Below, one piece after another: positions 24,000 through 32,701 of a DNA stretch of 64,000 nt (its first letter is position 1; each line of letters starts with the position of its first letter). Source of the DNA: Bosea sp. (in: a-proteobacteria). GTDB lineage: Bacteria > Pseudomonadota > Alphaproteobacteria > Rhizobiales > Beijerinckiaceae. The position numbers were made by a program, and so were the translations under genes. The stretch spans positions 124,001-188,000 of the forward strand of contig NZ_JAMLIX010000001.1 in assembly GCF_023953965.1 (NCBI RefSeq), written 5' to 3'. The notes under the pieces are model-generated. The model did no database searches, was not told the origin of the DNA, and saw only the letters and a program-made list of their open reading frames with translations.

Positions 24000-25010
24000 T
24001 CAATCCGCCATCAACTCGGGCGCCCTCCAGCATCGCGATCGCTGGCTCGGGGCTCCGATCGTGTGCAACGCCGGTCTTTCTTCGCAAATCTCCGCGCGCA
24101 ATCCGCAGCGCGTGCGAAACCGGCAGCCCTCGTCACCGCCGCCAGCGTCGATCCTGCCTTCGGGAATCTCGACGAAGCTGGAATGCGAGCCGTGAAGACG
24201 CGGCACGCAAGCGAGCAGCGCCCGCGAATAGGGGTGGCGGGGACGCCGGATGACGGAGTGCGTCGGCCCTTCCTCCACGACCTCTCCCGCATAGAGCACC
24301 ACCAATCGGCTGGCGACCTCGCTCAGCACGGCCAGGTCATGCGAGATCAGAAGGATGCCGATGCCCTGAGCCGCCAGGTCCTTGAGCAGGGTGAGGATCT
24401 CGCGCTGCACGGAGACGTCGAGCGCCGTCGTCGGCTCGTCGGCCAGAAGGAGCTTGGAACCGCAGGCGATCGCCATTGCGATCAGCACGCGCTGGCACAT
24501 GCCTCCCGACAGTTCGGAAGGGTAGCTGGCCAACACACGCTGAGTATCATGCAGGCGCACGCGCAGCAGCGAGCGCGTGACGCGGTCGAGCGCCTCGCCG
24601 GGCGTCAATGGCGCATGAGCGCGAACCGCTCTGAGAAGCTGGTCGCCCACGCGCACGACCGGGTTGAGCGCCGTGATGGTCTCCTGGAAGACCATCGCGA
24701 TTTCCCGGCCGCGCACCTCGCGCAGCTGCGCGGCCGGCAGGCCGACGAGCTGCCGGTTGCGATAGAGGATCGAGCCGCTGACGCGAGCACCGCTCGGCAG
24801 AAGTCCCATCATGGCGATCGCGGCCGTCGATTTTCCGCAGCCGGATTCGCCGGCCATGCCGACGATCTCGCCTTCGGCGAGCGTAAGGTTGAAATTGCTC
24901 AAGGCGCGCGTCGTAGCGCCGCGGCTGACGAAGTCGACCGTCAAATTCTCGATGTTCAGCAGGAGCCCGGCTTCGTCGAACGACGAAGCCGGTTGGATCG
25001 ATGCCGCCAT
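24000..25010 (-). CDS. Dipeptide/oligopeptide-type ABC ATPase (DppD/OppD-like), importer 1
   Basis: This 336-residue ATPase is one of the two energising subunits of a peptide/nickel-type importer. Walker A AGESGCGKSTAA is at about residues 47-58, signature LSGGMCQR, Walker [13 protein letters not shown] and H-loop LISHDLAV. The C-terminal oligopeptide-type cysteine-rich tail (CRFRTRCGLRAEICEE) may hold an iron-sulfur cluster as in related transporters. The ATG shares a base with the stop of the binding-protein gene. It is the last gene of the nine-gene minus-strand operon. Confidence 0.93.
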   Translation of the reverse strand: MAASIQPASSFDEAGLLLNIENLTVDFVSRGATTRALSNFNLTLAEGEIVGMAGESGCGKSTAAIAMMGLLPSGARVSGSILYRNRQLVGLPAAQLREVRGREIAMVFQETITALNPVVRVGDQLLRAVRAHAPLTPGEALDRVTRSLLRVRLHDTQRVLASYPSELSGGMCQRVLIAMAIACGSKLLLADEPTTALDVSVQREILTLLKDLAAQGIGILLISHDLAVLSEVASRLVVLYAGEVVEEGPTHSVIRRPRHPYSRALLACVPRLHGSHSSFVEIPEGRIDAGGGDEGCRFRTRCGLRAEICEERPALHTIGAPSQRSRCWRAPELMAD

Positions 25011-26563
25011 CAGCGCAGGCTCACCGAACGAAGATCCTGCTTGCCGAGATAGTTCGGCGTATAGCCGTCGACCTTGGAACCGACCAGCACCACGGCCGGC
25101 TGATAGATCAGCGGTATCGAGAGCGGATCCTGCGCGCCGAGCAGGGCGATCTGCTTGCCGAGCGCCACGCGCTTGGTCGGTTCGCTGGTGGCCAGCATCT
25201 GGTCCATCAGCGCATCGACGCCGATCGCGTTCTTGCCGTAATTGGCGAAGCCGCGCGAATCGAAGACGCCGAACAGGGTCATCGCCGGATCCGGCCGGCC
25301 GGTCCAGCGGGTGAGGAAGCAGGGCAGCTTGCCCGCGGCCATGTCGGTCACGCCCTGCGCCAGCGTCTTTTCGACGAGCGTGAGCTTGATGCCGATCTGA
25401 GCGAGATTCTCGATCATCAGCGGGCCCGCGATCTCGTAGCCCAATCCGGCGAAATAGGTGCATTCGAGGGAGACGTTGCTCTGCTTCGCCTCCTGCATCA
25501 ATTGCTTGGCCCGGTTGAGGTCATAGCCGTATTTCGACGCGACCTCCTCGCTGTAATAGGGCGAGGTCGAGGGCAGGAGCTGCGTCGCCACGGCGCCGGC
25601 GCCGTTATTGGTCGCGACCAGGATATCGTCGCGGTTGATGGCGCGGCTGATCGCCTCCCGCACCGCCTTGGAATTGACCGGCGCCTTGGTGCCGTTGAGC
25701 ATCATCAGCGTCACTTCGAGGCTCGGCCCGCTGGAGACCTTGTAGCCGGTGCCATTCTGCAGCGCCGGCACGTCGCGCGCGGGAATCTGCATGGCGATGT
25801 CGAGCTGTCCGGTCGTCGCGGCGTTCTCGAGCGCGATCACCTCGGTGAAGGTCGTCCAGTTGACGCCGTCGAGCGCCGGCTTGCCGCCCCAGTAGCCATC
25901 GAAGCGGCTGTATTTCACCGAGGCGCCCTGCACCGTCGAATCGACCTTATAGGGGCCGGTGCCGACCGGGTTGCGCGGAAAGCCGTCGCCATGCTTGCTC
26001 ACCGCCGTCGGCGAGACGATCATCCCGCCGCGATCCGCGAGAATCGCCGGCAGGGACGAGTCGGGATTGGCGAGGGTGAAGACGACCTTGTAGGGCTCGG
26101 CCGCCTCGACATTGCTGACGATCTTGAGATCGGTCTGCACGCCTTTCTGCTGGTAGCGCTTGATGCTGGCGACGACGGCATCGGCGTTGAACGGCGTGCC
26201 GTCCTGAAAGACGACGCCCTGACGCAGGCTCATCTCGAGCTTGCGGCCGTCATCGGAGAATTTCCAGGCGGTGGCGAGACCCGGCTTGAGCTCGCCGGTG
26301 GCGCGATCGGCGTCGACCAGGCGATCATAGATCAGATAGAGATAAGGGTGATCGGAGCCGCCCCCGGAGGTCGCCGGATCGAGCGAGGTGGGATAGCTCG
26401 TGCTGCCGACGCGCAGAACGCCCTGAGCCGTTGCCGCCTGAGACCCCGCCATAAGGAAGGCGAGCGCGGCGGCGGCGAGGCCGGCTCGCATGCGCGGCCA
26501 CCGGCTGCCGGTCTTTTCCATGTATCGAGCATCGCCAAGCCGGCTCTGCGTAACATCCATCAT
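25010..26563 (-). CDS. ABC transporter substrate-binding protein, family 5 (importer 1)
   Basis: This is a 517-residue periplasmic solute-binding protein of the DppA/OppA family. The signal peptide runs to about residue 48 (MRAGLAAAALAFLMAGSQAATAQ). SBP_bac_5 signatures include TSYPTSLDPATSGG, LRQGVVFQDGTPFNADAV and NPVGTGPYKV. Ribosome binding site GGGAGG lies five bases before ATG 26563. It should deliver the ligand to the two permeases encoded upstream in the operon. The ligand is unknown; neighbouring acyl-CoA enzymes suggest a carboxylic acid or a compound degraded via CoA thioesters rather than peptides. Confidence 0.92.
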   Translation of the reverse strand: MMDVTQSRLGDARYMEKTGSRWPRMRAGLAAAALAFLMAGSQAATAQGVLRVGSTSYPTSLDPATSGGGSDHPYLYLIYDRLVDADRATGELKPGLATAWKFSDDGRKLEMSLRQGVVFQDGTPFNADAVVASIKRYQQKGVQTDLKIVSNVEAAEPYKVVFTLANPDSSLPAILADRGGMIVSPTAVSKHGDGFPRNPVGTGPYKVDSTVQGASVKYSRFDGYWGGKPALDGVNWTTFTEVIALENAATTGQLDIAMQIPARDVPALQNGTGYKVSSGPSLEVTLMMLNGTKAPVNSKAVREAISRAINRDDILVATNNGAGAVATQLLPSTSPYYSEEVASKYGYDLNRAKQLMQEAKQSNVSLECTYFAGLGYEIAGPLMIENLAQIGIKLTLVEKTLAQGVTDMAAGKLPCFLTRWTGRPDPAMTLFGVFDSRGFANYGKNAIGVDALMDQMLATSEPTKRVALGKQIALLGAQDPLSIPLIYQPAVVLVGSKVDGYTPNYLGKQDLRSVSLR

Positions 26564-26626
26564 CGCAACCTCCCTTAACGTCTTGTGTTTCGCATTCCAT
26601 TCCTGAAGCACTGCGTTGCGCTTGCG

Positions 26627-27541
26627 CTATTCGGTCCGCAGCCACTCCCGAACTCCATTTCCCACCTGAGCGAGCAGGAAGGAAAAACATGCGATGGTGA
26701 TGCCGGGCGCGATCGTCAGAAGCGGCGCGCTCCTGAAATTGAGATAGGCCTTTGCGAGATCGCTGCCCCAGCTCGGCGTGGGAGCCTGTGCGCCCAGCCC
26801 GAGGAAGCTGAGCGCGCCCTCCGCCAGCAGCGCCAGGCTTGCGACCGAGCACAGCTGGACCAGGAAAGGCGCCATCGCATTCGGCAGCACATGGCGGATC
26901 GCCGTCTGCGTGGCGCTCGCACCGAGGGTTCTCGCGACGAGCACGAAATCGGCCCGGCGCAGCGGCAGCACCGCCGAGCGCAGCAGCCGCGCGCAGGAGG
27001 GCGCGTAGACGATGCCCATGGCGATCATCGCATTGGTGAGGCTGGGGCCGAGCACGCCGCCGATCGCCAGCGCCAGGATGAGGCCGGGGAAAGCCAGCAT
27101 CGCATCCGCCAGGCGCATCAGCACCTCGTCCCAGAACCGGCCGAGATAGCCGGCGGCGAGCCCCCAGGGCAGCGCCAGCCCGCCGGCGACGCAGATGGCG
27201 ATGAGAACGCCGCGAATGGATTCCCTCGCGCCGAAGATGAGGCGGCTCAGCACGTCCCGCCCGGTCGCGTCCGTGCCGAGCCAATGCGCCATGCTCGGTC
27301 CCTGAAGCCGCTCGCGCACGGCATTCGCCAGCGGATCATAGGGCGCGATCCAAGGCGCGAAGATCGCGGCCAGAATGATGAGGGCAAGGATCGGCAGACC
27401 ATAGCGCAGCGAGCGCGGCAATGCGCCGTAGCCGGAGATGCCGCGCGCCCATGCTCCGGCTGCGCCGTCACTCTCGGACTGAGCCGCTGCGAGTTTCATG
27501 GGCACCCTTGCCTCATACGCGCTGGGGATCGAAGACGACAT
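26627..27541 (-). CDS. ABC transporter permease, DppC-like (importer 1)
   Basis: This 304-residue inner-membrane permease has the DppC/OppC N-terminal helix and the motif LGTDATGRDVLSRLIFGAR. About six transmembrane segments are present, with the EAA-type loop near ARTLGASATQTAIRHVLPN contacting the ATPases. It ends NGVREWLRTE. ATG 27541 is the longest start; ATG 27499, behind AAGGG, is a good alternative. The DppB-like gene lies 38 bp upstream and the binding-protein gene downstream. Confidence 0.92.
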   Translation of the reverse strand: MSSSIPSAYEARVPMKLAAAQSESDGAAGAWARGISGYGALPRSLRYGLPILALIILAAIFAPWIAPYDPLANAVRERLQGPSMAHWLGTDATGRDVLSRLIFGARESIRGVLIAICVAGGLALPWGLAAGYLGRFWDEVLMRLADAMLAFPGLILALAIGGVLGPSLTNAMIAMGIVYAPSCARLLRSAVLPLRRADFVLVARTLGASATQTAIRHVLPNAMAPFLVQLCSVASLALLAEGALSFLGLGAQAPTPSWGSDLAKAYLNFRSAPLLTIAPGITIACFSFLLAQVGNGVREWLRTE

Positions 27542-27579
27542 GCCGTGATATCTTCATGAGCCAAAGTTCTGGTGGAGCA

Positions 27580-28533
27580 TCAGTTGCGGAGCTGGCGTAT
27601 TCGCGGATCGAGCGCGTTCAGCGCGAGATCTGCGGCAAGGTTCAGAACCGTCACGGCGCACAGGATGACGAGAATGACGCCCTGGATGGTCGGATAGTCC
27701 CGGTTGTTGACCGCCTGGACGATGCCCGAACCGAGGCCGGGGATATTGAAGATGCGCTCGGCGACGACGGTGCTTCCGACGAGCTGCGACACCACGAGCG
27801 GCAGGAAGGTGATCAGCGGCGCCACCGCGATCCGAAGCGCGTAGTTCAGGTAGATCTCATGCGGACGCAGACCCATGGCCTGCGCCGTGCGCAGATGCAC
27901 GCTTTCGAGGACGAGCGTCATCGAGCTGCGCAGGTGGCGGGCGACCATGACCGTGCTGATCATCGACATGACCAGGATCGGCGCGATCACCGAATGCAGG
28001 CTCGCGGGCATGCCGGCCGAAAGCGGCACATAGCCGCCGACCGGAATGACGGCGAGATAGACGCCGAAGAAGCCGACGGCGAGCGTCCCCAGCCAGAAAT
28101 TCGGAACCGACAGGCCGACACCCGTCAAGGTCTGCACGGCGCGCCCGTCCCAATGCTCCTTGCGCAGCGCGGCCCATATGCCGAGCGTCCCGCCGACGAT
28201 CAGCGCGACCAGGAGCGCGCCGCCGACCAGCAGCAGCGTCGGCTCCAGCCGCTGGATGATGAAGCGGCTGACCCGCTCCTGATCCCGGAAAGACACGCCG
28301 AGATCGCCGCGGACAACATGCATCAGCCAATCGACATATTGCACGAACAGCGGCCGGTTCAGGCCCAGCCTTTCGTTGACGGCCTCGACCGCCTCGGGCG
28401 TGATGTCGCCGCCGCCGAGAAGCGCGGCCGCCGGCCCTCCGGGCACGAGATGCTGGAGGAAGAAGACGATGAACGACCCGATCAGCAAGGTCGGGACGAA
28501 TGTCAGCATGCGGCGCCGAAGAACATTCAACAT
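27580..28533 (-). CDS. ABC transporter permease, DppB-like (importer 1)
   Basis: This is a 317-residue permease of the DppB type. An N-terminal helix (LTFVPTLLIGSFIVFFLQHLVPGGP) and the binding_prot-dependent transport domain with YVDWLMHVVRGDLGVSF are visible. It carries the EAA-type loop in AQAMGLRPHEIYLNYALR and ends with the family-typical ALDPRIRQ. ATG 28533 overlaps the end of the upstream ATPase gene by seven bases. Confidence 0.93.
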   Translation of the reverse strand: MLNVLRRRMLTFVPTLLIGSFIVFFLQHLVPGGPAAALLGGGDITPEAVEAVNERLGLNRPLFVQYVDWLMHVVRGDLGVSFRDQERVSRFIIQRLEPTLLLVGGALLVALIVGGTLGIWAALRKEHWDGRAVQTLTGVGLSVPNFWLGTLAVGFFGVYLAVIPVGGYVPLSAGMPASLHSVIAPILVMSMISTVMVARHLRSSMTLVLESVHLRTAQAMGLRPHEIYLNYALRIAVAPLITFLPLVVSQLVGSTVVAERIFNIPGLGSGIVQAVNNRDYPTIQGVILVILCAVTVLNLAADLALNALDPRIRQLRN

Positions 28534-29384
28534 AGCGCGATGTCCGGTACGCAGGAAATGAGGTGCTTGGTGTAGTCGTGGCTCGGGTTCGCGATGATGT
28601 CGCGCGTCGTGCCCTGCTCGACGATCCGGCCATGCTGCATGACCAGAACCCGGTCGGCCAGGTGAGCGACCACGCTCATGTCGTGCGAAATGAAGATGAA
28701 GGACACGCCGGCGCTCCTGCGCAAGTCCGCGATGAGGTTCAGCACGCGAGCCCGGACCGACACGTCCAGCGCGGCCACCGCCTCGTCGCAGACGATGATG
28801 CGGGCGCCGGAGGCGAGCGCGCGCGCTATGCCGACGCGCTGGCGCTGCCCTCCCGAAAGCTCGCGTGGCAGCTTCAGGCCCTGCTCGGGCGAAAGGCCGA
28901 CACGCTGCAACTGAGCCATGGCCGCCGGCTGAAGCCGGCTCGACACCGATTGGCCGCCGCTCACGGCCTCGGCCACGCTGCGCCAGACCGCGAGCCGCGG
29001 ATTGAGGGCCGTGGTCGATTCCTGGAACACCATCTGGATCTTGTCGGCGGTCGCCGGCGAACGAGCGCCCGAACCCGGCGCCTCGACATGGATCATCCCT
29101 TCCGACGGCTGGATCAGCCCGGCGACGCAGCGGCCCAGGGTCGTCTTGCCGGAGCCGGATTCGCCGACGATTCCGAGGATCTCGTCGGCGCCGAGGTCGA
29201 ACGACACATCCTGCACCGCCTTCACGCCGCCGGTGCCCTGCTGCGGGAATCTGACCGACAGATTCTCCACTCTCAGGATGCATTCCTTCGCGCCCGCCCG
29301 GTCGCGCGAGGGAGGCGCCGCCGCCGCCAACGCGGGAGACCGGGCGTCCGGACCGGCCGGCACCGGATTTGCGCCGCTCATCAT
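28527..29384 (-). CDS. Dipeptide-type ABC ATPase (DppF/OppF-like), importer 1
   Basis: This 285-residue ATPase has Walker A GESGSGKTTLGR, signature LSGGQRQRVGIARALA, Walker B IIVCDEAVAALD (Cys before Asp, Glu intact) and H-loop FISHDMSV. It lacks the long cysteine-containing C-terminal tail seen in the partner ATPase and ends soon after the ISCVPD segment. The start ATG 29384 is one base after the upstream enoyl-CoA hydratase stop. The first 45 residues are low-complexity Ala/Pro, so an internal start is possible. Confidence 0.9.
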   Translation of the reverse strand: MMSGANPVPAGPDARSPALAAAAPPSRDRAGAKECILRVENLSVRFPQQGTGGVKAVQDVSFDLGADEILGIVGESGSGKTTLGRCVAGLIQPSEGMIHVEAPGSGARSPATADKIQMVFQESTTALNPRLAVWRSVAEAVSGGQSVSSRLQPAAMAQLQRVGLSPEQGLKLPRELSGGQRQRVGIARALASGARIIVCDEAVAALDVSVRARVLNLIADLRRSAGVSFIFISHDMSVVAHLADRVLVMQHGRIVEQGTTRDIIANPSHDYTKHLISCVPDIALC

Positions 29385-29385
29385 G

Positions 29386-30111
29386 TCAGCGCGAGGCTCC
29401 CGGCGTTGCGCCCCCGCCGCCCCAGGAGCGGTTGCCCGGGAGCTGGTCGTTGATCCAGCGCGTCCGTTCCGCCACCTCTCCGGGGCTCTTGGGCAGCACG
29501 GCCAGGAGGCTCTGCTTGAAGTAGCGGGTAACGCTGCCATCCTGCTCGGCGAGGATCCTGGCCCATTCCATCGCCGTCGGCAGCACGTCCTCGCTGGGCG
29601 TCACGCTGTTGACGAAGCCATATTGCAGCATGCGCTCGGCGGAGACGTCCTGTCCGAGCATCATCAACTCGACGGCGATCTTGTGCGGAATGCGTGCGGC
29701 GAGACCGCCCAGCAAGCCGCGGCCGACGCCGATCCGGCCCTCCGGGTAGCGGAAGAAGGTGGTGTCGCTGGCGACGCAGAGATCGGCCTGCTGGACCAGC
29801 ACCACGCCGACGCCGATGCACCAGCCGCGCACCGCGGCGATGATGGGCTTATCGACCTCGACGCCGATATTCGGAACATAGCCATAGCCGGTGACGAGCG
29901 GAGGGTCCTTGAGATCGGCGCCGGCCGTGAAGGCCTTGGAGCCTGCCCCCGTGAGAACGGCGACCCTGTCGTCGCTCGCGGCGAGGCGTTTCCATGCCGC
30001 CTCGAGCGCGAGCGCGAGAGCGGGATTGAAGGCGTTGAGCTTCTCCGGCCGCGAAAGCGTGATCACGGCCACGCCGTCCTGGGATTCATATGTGACGAGT
30101 TCGCTGGACAT
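29386..30111 (-). CDS. Enoyl-CoA hydratase/isomerase family protein
   Basis: This is a 241-residue crotonase-fold protein. The oxyanion-hole segment AGSKAFTAGADLKDPP and the second block RGWCIGVGVVLVQQADLCVAS are visible. The position usually occupied by the first catalytic Glu (GGGxEL) reads GVGVVLV here, while the second Glu region (YPEGRIGVG) is kept. It may therefore be an isomerase, hydrolase or decarboxylase-type crotonase rather than a true hydratase. AGGAAACAGGA precedes ATG 30111. It sits between CoA-transferase and transporter genes in the same operon. Confidence 0.85.
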   Translation of the reverse strand: MSSELVTYESQDGVAVITLSRPEKLNAFNPALALALEAAWKRLAASDDRVAVLTGAGSKAFTAGADLKDPPLVTGYGYVPNIGVEVDKPIIAAVRGWCIGVGVVLVQQADLCVASDTTFFRYPEGRIGVGRGLLGGLAARIPHKIAVELMMLGQDVSAERMLQYGFVNSVTPSEDVLPTAMEWARILAEQDGSVTRYFKQSLLAVLPKSPGEVAERTRWINDQLPGNRSWGGGGATPGASR

Positions 30112-30266
30112 TCCTGTTTCCTGGTTTTCCCGGAACGCGACGATCCCCGGATCGCCGCTCTCCAAAGGCCCGGACCCGACCGATCGCCGAGGTCACGCCG
30201 GGCTTGATGCGATGCCGGTCTCCGCCTGGGACGCCGGCCCAAAATCCTGTTTCATCGCCTGTCGGA

Positions 30267-31418
30267 TCAGGCGACGCCGATCTCCTTGAGAATCGCCGCT
30301 GAGTGGTTTCCGACGGCAGGCACCTTGTTGTCCGGGCGCGGCGCGGCGGCGGCGCTGCGCAATTCAAACGGCGAGCCGGGAATGGTCACCTCGGTTCCGT
30401 TGATGAGCTGCGCTTGACCGAGCATGCGCAGATCGAAGGTCTCGTTGGCTCTCGGCAACTCGGAAATGCTCCACATCGGGCCACAGGGAACACCGGCCGC
30501 GCGAAGCGTCGCCGCGGCCTCGTCGGAGGTGCGCCGCTTCATCCAGGCGCTCGTCGAATTCTCGAGATCGCGCCTCAGGGCCTCGTCGGTGACGTTGATG
30601 CGGTTCGATGTGACCTCGGGCGCCCCCCATTCCGGCCGGCCGATCACGTCGCAGAAGCTCTTCCACTGATCGGGTGTGATCGGCGCCACGACGAGATGGC
30701 CGTCGGCGGTCTGGAAAGCATTGATGAAGCGCCTCGTCTGGCGATTGCCGACGCGGGTCGGACGTTGTCCGAGCGTCGTCGACTGCGCGACATAGTCGCC
30801 GAGCAGCGGCGCGAGCGACCGCAGCATGCTGACCTCGATGAAGGAGCCCTTGCCGGTGCGCTCGCGCAGATGCAGGGCCGCCATCGCCGCCGCGGCGGAC
30901 TGATGCGCGGTGATGATGTCGCCAAACAGAATGTTGCTGACGAAGGGCGGCCCCGCGGGATCTCCGACCATGTCGGCGAAACCGCTCATCGCCTGGATCA
31001 CCGGATCGAAGGCGGGGAAGGCCCCGATCGGGCTCCATGAGCCGAAGCCGGTGATGTGGATCAGGATCGCGCGCGGATTGAGCGCCTCGACCTTGTCCCA
31101 GCCGAAATTCAGCCGATCCGGCACATCATTCGCGAAATTGGTGATGATGACATCCGCCCACCGGATCAAAGCGGGCAGGACCCGCTCCGCCTCGGGACCG
31201 CGAAGGTCGAGGCTGAGCGTGCGCTTGTTGTGGTTGAATGTCGCGAAATAGAGGCTCTCGCCGTCCTCGGTGAAGGGCGGGGCGCGCCGCCCCGCCTCTC
31301 CGGCCGGGGGCTCGACCTTCACGACGTCGGCGCCGAGATCTGCCAGCAACTGGCAGGCGAACGGGCCTGCGATATAGTGCGATAGTTCCAGAACCTTGAC
31401 GCCATCAAGCGCACGCAT
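30267..31418 (-). CDS. CaiB/BaiF family (class III) CoA-transferase
   Basis: This 383-residue protein should move CoA between carboxylic acids, activating the substrate of this operon. Family features are LELSHYIAGPFACQLLADLGADVVKVEPPAGE at the N-terminus (interlocked dimer core) and the catalytic Asp in NILFGDIITAHQS, followed by RTGKGSFIEVSML. GAAGGGAAG lies before ATG 31418. The next gene upstream, the thiolase, ends 14 bp before this start. The acid substrate is not evident from the sequence. Confidence 0.92.
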   Translation of the reverse strand: MRALDGVKVLELSHYIAGPFACQLLADLGADVVKVEPPAGEAGRRAPPFTEDGESLYFATFNHNKRTLSLDLRGPEAERVLPALIRWADVIITNFANDVPDRLNFGWDKVEALNPRAILIHITGFGSWSPIGAFPAFDPVIQAMSGFADMVGDPAGPPFVSNILFGDIITAHQSAAAAMAALHLRERTGKGSFIEVSMLRSLAPLLGDYVAQSTTLGQRPTRVGNRQTRRFINAFQTADGHLVVAPITPDQWKSFCDVIGRPEWGAPEVTSNRINVTDEALRRDLENSTSAWMKRRTSDEAAATLRAAGVPCGPMWSISELPRANETFDLRMLGQAQLINGTEVTIPGSPFELRSAAAAPRPDNKVPAVGNHSAAILKEIGVA

Positions 31419-31432
31419 CGACCGGCTTCCCT

Positions 31433-32611
31433 TCAGACGACCTCGAACAGGCCCGCAGCGCCCATGCCGGCGCCGATGCACATGGTCACCACCACGTATT
31501 TGACACCGCGACGCTTGCCTTCGATGAGGGCATGGCCGACCAGCCGGCTGCCGGTCACGCCATAGGGATGGCCGACCGCGATGGCGCCGCCGTTCACGTT
31601 GAGGCTGTCGTTCGGGATGCCGATCGTGTCGCGGCAGTAGATTACCTGGACCGCGAAAGCCTCGTTCAGCTCCCAGAGCCCGATGTCGCTCACGGTCTTG
31701 CCGGTCTGCTTCAGCAGCTTGGGTATGGCCACGACCGGTCCGATGCCCATTTCGTCCGGCTCGCAGCCGCCGACGGCGAAGCCCCGGAAAATTCCCATCG
31801 GCTCGAGCCCGCGTGCGGCCGCGGCCTTGTCGCTCATGAGGACCTGCGCCGAGCCGCCATCGGAGAACTGGCTGGCATTGCCGGCGGAAACGACGCCGCC
31901 CTCGACCACGGTGCGGATATTTGAGACGCCCTCATAGGTCGTATCGGGCCGGATGCCTTCATCCTGCGAGATGAGGACATCTTTGACCGCCGCCTGCCCG
32001 GTGTTTCTGTCGACGACCCTCATGCGCGTCGCCATCGGCACGATCTCGTCGTCGAACTTGCCCTCGTCGCGCGCCTTTGCCGCCTTGAGCTGGCTGGCAA
32101 CGCCGAACTCGTCCTGGCGCTCGCGCGAGATGCCGTAGCGGCTGGCGACGGTCTCGGCGGTCTGGATCATGTTCCAGTAGACCTCGGGCTTGTGCTCCGC
32201 GATCCAGTCCTCCTGCGCCATGTGCTGGTTCATCTCGTTCTGGACGCAGGAGATCGATTCGACGCCGCCGGCCACGATGATATCGCCCTCACCCGCGATG
32301 ATGCGCTGCGCCGCGAGCGCGACCGCCTGCAGGCCCGAGGAGCAGAAGCGATTGACCGTCATGGCCGCGACGCTCACCGGCAGGCCGGCGCGGATCGCGA
32401 TCTGGCGCGCGATGTTGAAGCCGGTCGCGCCTTCGGGATTGGCGCAGCCGATGACGACGTCATAGACCTCCTCGGCGCCGATGCCGGCGCGCGCCACGGC
32501 GGCCTTCACCGCATGGGCGCCCAGCGTTGCGCCATGCGTCATGTTGAAGGCGCCCTTCCAGCTTTTCGCGAGCGGCGTGCGCGCCGTGCTGACAATTACT
32601 GCATCCGTCAT
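31433..32611 (-). CDS. Acetyl-CoA C-acyltransferase (thiolase)
   Basis: This 392-residue thiolase has the full catalytic set: nucleophilic Cys90 in [10 protein letters not shown], His348 in AIAVGHPYG and Cys378 in [10 protein letters not shown]. It would cleave a 3-ketoacyl-CoA to acetyl-CoA plus a shortened acyl-CoA. Length and motifs resemble the degradative FadA-type. It lies between the FadB/FadJ-like gene and the CoA-transferase gene, completing a beta-oxidation-like route for the imported acid. Confidence 0.94.
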   Translation of the reverse strand: MTDAVIVSTARTPLAKSWKGAFNMTHGATLGAHAVKAAVARAGIGAEEVYDVVIGCANPEGATGFNIARQIAIRAGLPVSVAAMTVNRFCSSGLQAVALAAQRIIAGEGDIIVAGGVESISCVQNEMNQHMAQEDWIAEHKPEVYWNMIQTAETVASRYGISRERQDEFGVASQLKAAKARDEGKFDDEIVPMATRMRVVDRNTGQAAVKDVLISQDEGIRPDTTYEGVSNIRTVVEGGVVSAGNASQFSDGGSAQVLMSDKAAAARGLEPMGIFRGFAVGGCEPDEMGIGPVVAIPKLLKQTGKTVSDIGLWELNEAFAVQVIYCRDTIGIPNDSLNVNGGAIAVGHPYGVTGSRLVGHALIEGKRRGVKYVVVTMCIGAGMGAAGLFEVV

Positions 32612-32701
32612 TGATGAACTCCAGAAGGGATGGCGATGATCGGGGTTTCGCCGCGATGCGCAGGGGCAGCGGTGCGGGAAAATGGGTGAAGCGCGATCGG
32701 T

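Noticed and set aside
23770..24260. Plus-strand frames running into the end of the ATPase gene as a transposase or small-gene remnant
   Set aside because: A vague likeness to spurious intergenic frames of rhizobia was noticed, but the overlap with a clear ATPase gene and the lack of motifs make coding unlikely.
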